Source: Candidatus Cloacimonadota bacterium (GTDB taxonomy: Bacteria > Cloacimonadota > Cloacimonadia > Cloacimonadales > TCS61). From it: a stretch of DNA of 7,624 nucleotides. The DNA lies in NCBI GenBank assembly GCA_027064945.1, contig JAMOPB010000426.1, positions 1 to 7,624 of the forward strand, given 5' to 3'. This document shows, in pieces, positions 5,503 through 7,624 of the stretch (its first letter is position 1; every line of letters begins with the position of its first letter). The position numbers and the translations under genes were made by a program. The notes beneath the pieces were generated by a model. It was not told the origin of the DNA. It was given only the letters and a program-made list of their open reading frames with translations, and made no database searches.

Positions 5503-7624
5503 TTATTTCAATAACAGGCATTTCCCACTAAGTGTTTTCCCATTATCATTTGATAATTTATAGAAATAAACCCCGCTACTTACATTAGCTCCGTCAGCAT
5601 CATCTCCGTTCCAAACGATACTATGATTTCCGGCTGCTAATTTTTCATCTAATAATTTCTTCACTAATTGACCTTTTGCATTGTAAACAGTTAAGCTTAC
5701 ATTTTGATCATTTTCGTTTAATGAGAAGTTTATAGAAGTTGTAGGGTTAAACGGATTTGGATAGTTACCCATAAGTTTCATTCCAAGCTGAGAAATCTCA
5801 TCCTCATCAGCAGCAAGATAATTATCCGGAGATTCAGTAGTAAATCTGATAGCCAAACCGGCTGTTAATGGAGAAGCGCTTGCAGCATAAAAATTAGCAT
5901 AAGTATAGGCAAGTCCAACTGTTTGATCATGGTTTTCAATTCCCACTGTTGCGAAATTTCCATCCATATCAGGATTATCAATTGTATGATAATTTATTTG
6001 AATAATCCCATCACCTGTTTCAGTAGTGTGTACAGCAGGATCATAAAGAACTATCTCAAATTGGACAACCGAAGTGTCATTATCACTATTAAAAGCATCA
6101 TTCCATTGCATTACAAATGCATTTTCATCAGCAAAATATTTATAACTGATTCTTACATCAGCATGAATATTATCATCAGGAATTAGAAGATCACCAACAA
6201 TGTCATCCCAATATGCAGCAACCATTCCGTAAGGTCCTAAAGCTGCAGGAATATTCCAATTAGTAAAATCATTCACTTCTGTTTCTTCAAAAGCAATCCA
6301 ACCATTTGTACAGATCGAGATTACATCTTCATTTCTTCCATAGTATTGGAAAGTAAAAGGCAAATTCAATATTTCAGTATCATCATCACCCATTAATAAT
6401 ACTTCTCCATCTCCTCCATCGTTAGGATCGACTGTGTGCCATTCATAAACAGGAGTTTGTTCAAAAGGATTTCCTTCGTTATCTACATCATTATTATCAT
6501 AAGCATAATATCCATAAGCATCTGCTCCTGTAGGATCAGTAATTTGGACATTTCCTATTTCTGTAGTATAAATTGCTGAGCATGTCTGATTTTCGTTATC
6601 TTCAAAATTTAATTGAATAGATACCATTCTTCCATTAAAGCAATCATCAGCAACAGATATCCCTAAAGTTGCAGTTGCTGTGCCATTAATATCAACATCT
6701 CCAAATTCCATCAAAGTTTCTGATGTAATAATTGCATCACTCATTGCAATTGCAACAGCTGTTAAACCTTCCACATTGATATTACCAATATTTTTAACTG
6801 TGATCTCCACTTCTTCAGTATCACCGGGACATAATACTCCACCTCCCGGAATATCTACTCCTGTTATCTCAAACAAAATACTACTATTAATCAATTCAAA
6901 TTTGTTCACATCTCCATTTGACATTGTCAGTGTAAATGATAAAGATTCTGAATCAAGACAAGTAGGATCGACAGTAAAAGAGAACTCAGCAGTTGCGCTT
7001 GCCCCACCTGCGATAGAGCCAAAATTTCCACTACCGGAATCAATTGTCACCATTCCATCATTACTTGTAAGATCTGCCGTAATATTGGAAGCTTCATCTG
7101 TTCCGTAATTTGTAACTTCTATAAATAGCTCAACTTGTGCTCCTGCAATTACATCTGATGTAGAAAGATTGCTTATTCCCAAATCAATTGCACTATTTAC
7201 CACATTTACAGTTTGGATAAATGGAATTCGATTAGGTTTTGTAATTGTAATTTCTATTTCTCCTTCAGTTTGAGGATCAAAATAGATGATTTCATTATCC
7301 GATTCTAAAATTTTTCTACTAATTATATTTCCATCTTTCATTGCAGAGATTATACCGCCTGCAATATTATCAGCAGAAATTTCCAGGAAATTTGTTCCTG
7401 AACTAATTTCATTTGCCACAGTTGCATTAATTGCATCCGGAATTCGAGTTCTCATCACTAATGACGGATCTCCTAAAATATTATATACATTAAAATAGAA
7501 TTCAGCATCTTGTCCGATTTCGCGTTGGTTTGGGAAGTTATCATAAAGTTCGTATTTACTACGCAACAAAGCAGTTCCAAATGTATAATTATCTTCATTC
7601 AATAATCCATGGTAAAATCCGGAA
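5503..7624 (-). CDS. C-terminal part of a secreted C25 (gingipain-like) family protein with a T9SS type A sorting domain; 5' end outside the window
   Basis: The frame is open to the window edge: the codons before 7602 read SGFYHGL with no stop, so the TTG at 7602 is internal and the true start lies beyond 7624. Counting from that TTG codon as residue 1, residues 1-55 resemble the end of a C25 cysteine peptidase domain (FYNVYN-like region then NILGDPSLVM, 41-50). The catalytic His/Cys part would be upstream and cannot be judged. Residues about 130-245 and 250-345 look like two beta-rich Ig/CARDB-type domains (FIEVTNYGTDEASNI; EVEITVKNIGNINVEGL). Residues about 360-590 form a module with a nidogen-like pattern (ICTNGWIAF 430-438, MVAAYWDDI 460-468, FEIVLYDP, GIIQINYHTI, VGIENHD). 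Residues 605-699 are a FlgD-like T9SS type A sorting domain (GNYPNPFNPTTSINFSL, then SSGVYFYKL, ending KCLLLK). By family, such proteins cross the outer membrane by T9SS and are processed at the tail. The gene is separated from pgsB by 108 bp and a hairpin, so it is probably a separate unit. Sorting domain is very secure; C25 assignment rests on a short remnant. Confidence 0.85.
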   Translation of the reverse strand, partial: SGFYHGLLNEDNYTFGTALLRSKYELYDNFPNQREIGQDAEFYFNVYNILGDPSLVMRTRIPDAINATVANEISSGTNFLEISADNIAGGIISAMKDGNIISRKILESDNEIIYFDPQTEGEIEITITKPNRIPFIQTVNVVNSAIDLGISNLSTSDVIAGAQVELFIEVTNYGTDEASNITADLTSNDGMVTIDSGSGNFGSIAGGASATAEFSFTVDPTCLDSESLSFTLTMSNGDVNKFELINSSILFEITGVDIPGGGVLCPGDTEEVEITVKNIGNINVEGLTAVAIAMSDAIITSETLMEFGDVDINGTATATLGISVADDCFNGRMVSIQLNFEDNENQTCSAIYTTEIGNVQITDPTGADAYGYYAYDNNDVDNEGNPFEQTPVYEWHTVDPNDGGDGEVLLMGDDDTEILNLPFTFQYYGRNEDVISICTNGWIAFEETEVNDFTNWNIPAALGPYGMVAAYWDDIVGDLLIPDDNIHADVRISYKYFADENAFVMQWNDAFNSDNDTSVVQFEIVLYDPAVHTTETGDGIIQINYHTIDNPDMDGNFATVGIENHDQTVGLAYTYANFYAASASPLTAGLAIRFTTESPDNYLAADEDEISQLGMKLMGNYPNPFNPTTSINFSLNENDQNVSLTVYNAKGQLVKKLLDEKLAAGNHSIVWNGDDADGANVSSGVYFYKLSNDNGKTLSGKCLLLK

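Noticed and set aside
6680..7108. A 142-codon plus-strand open frame opposite the C25-type gene.
   Set aside because: It is the antisense shadow of a coding region with clear domain motifs; no Shine-Dalgarno or recognisable protein features.
7600..7602. TTG as the real start of the C25-type protein.
   Set aside because: The frame stays open upstream to the window edge with sensible sequence (SGFYHGL) that continues the peptidase-like domain, so this TTG is an internal Leu.
1..7624. CRISPR array, tRNA or rRNA gene, insertion sequence or attachment site.
   Set aside because: No spaced direct repeats, cloverleaf-like sequence, rRNA motifs, transposase or flanking inverted repeats were seen; nearly all of the window is coding.

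Overview
The window comes from an AT-rich diderm bacterium. Every gene I can support lies on the minus strand, so transcription runs from high to low coordinates. The right edge holds the 3' part of a large secreted C25 (gingipain-like) protein. It ends in a type A type IX secretion (T9SS) sorting domain carrying the NYPNPFNPTTSI signature, which points to the FCB group. The low GC, sorting-domain style and overall gene set look most like Candidatus Cloacimonadota (WWE1) or a close FCB candidate phylum. That placement is inference, not proof.

Layout in transcription order: (1) 7624-5503, 3' part of the C25/T9SS-cargo gene; (2) 5472-5441, a perfect hairpin in the 108-bp gap; (3) 5394-720, five tightly packed genes: pgsB, pgsC, pgsW, a 302-residue exported protein of unknown family and a 342-residue predicted outer-membrane beta-barrel. 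Their junctions are an 8-bp overlap, an 11-bp gap, an 8-bp gap and a 1-bp TAATG overlap; (4) a 70-bp gap with a weak hairpin; (5) 649-179, a YehS-like protein with two DUF1456 repeats; (6) 172-1, the 5' part of a SIMPL-domain (DUF541) gene running off the left edge. No stretch over 300 bp lacks a gene.

How the genes may work together: PgsB (Mur-ligase-like amide ligase) and PgsC (small polytopic membrane partner) make the core poly-gamma-glutamate (PGA) synthase. PgsW is a membrane-anchored protein with a large periplasmic domain, known from PGA loci that lack PgsA/CapA. The two genes after it are, by sequence, a periplasmic or surface protein built from two similar halves and an outer-membrane barrel. 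I infer that the five genes form an envelope-spanning route for making PGA at the inner membrane and moving it past the outer membrane. This is the most interesting part of the window, because the last two genes match no family I recognise. The DUF1456 and SIMPL genes look like ordinary chromosomal neighbours, and nothing here ties them to PGA.
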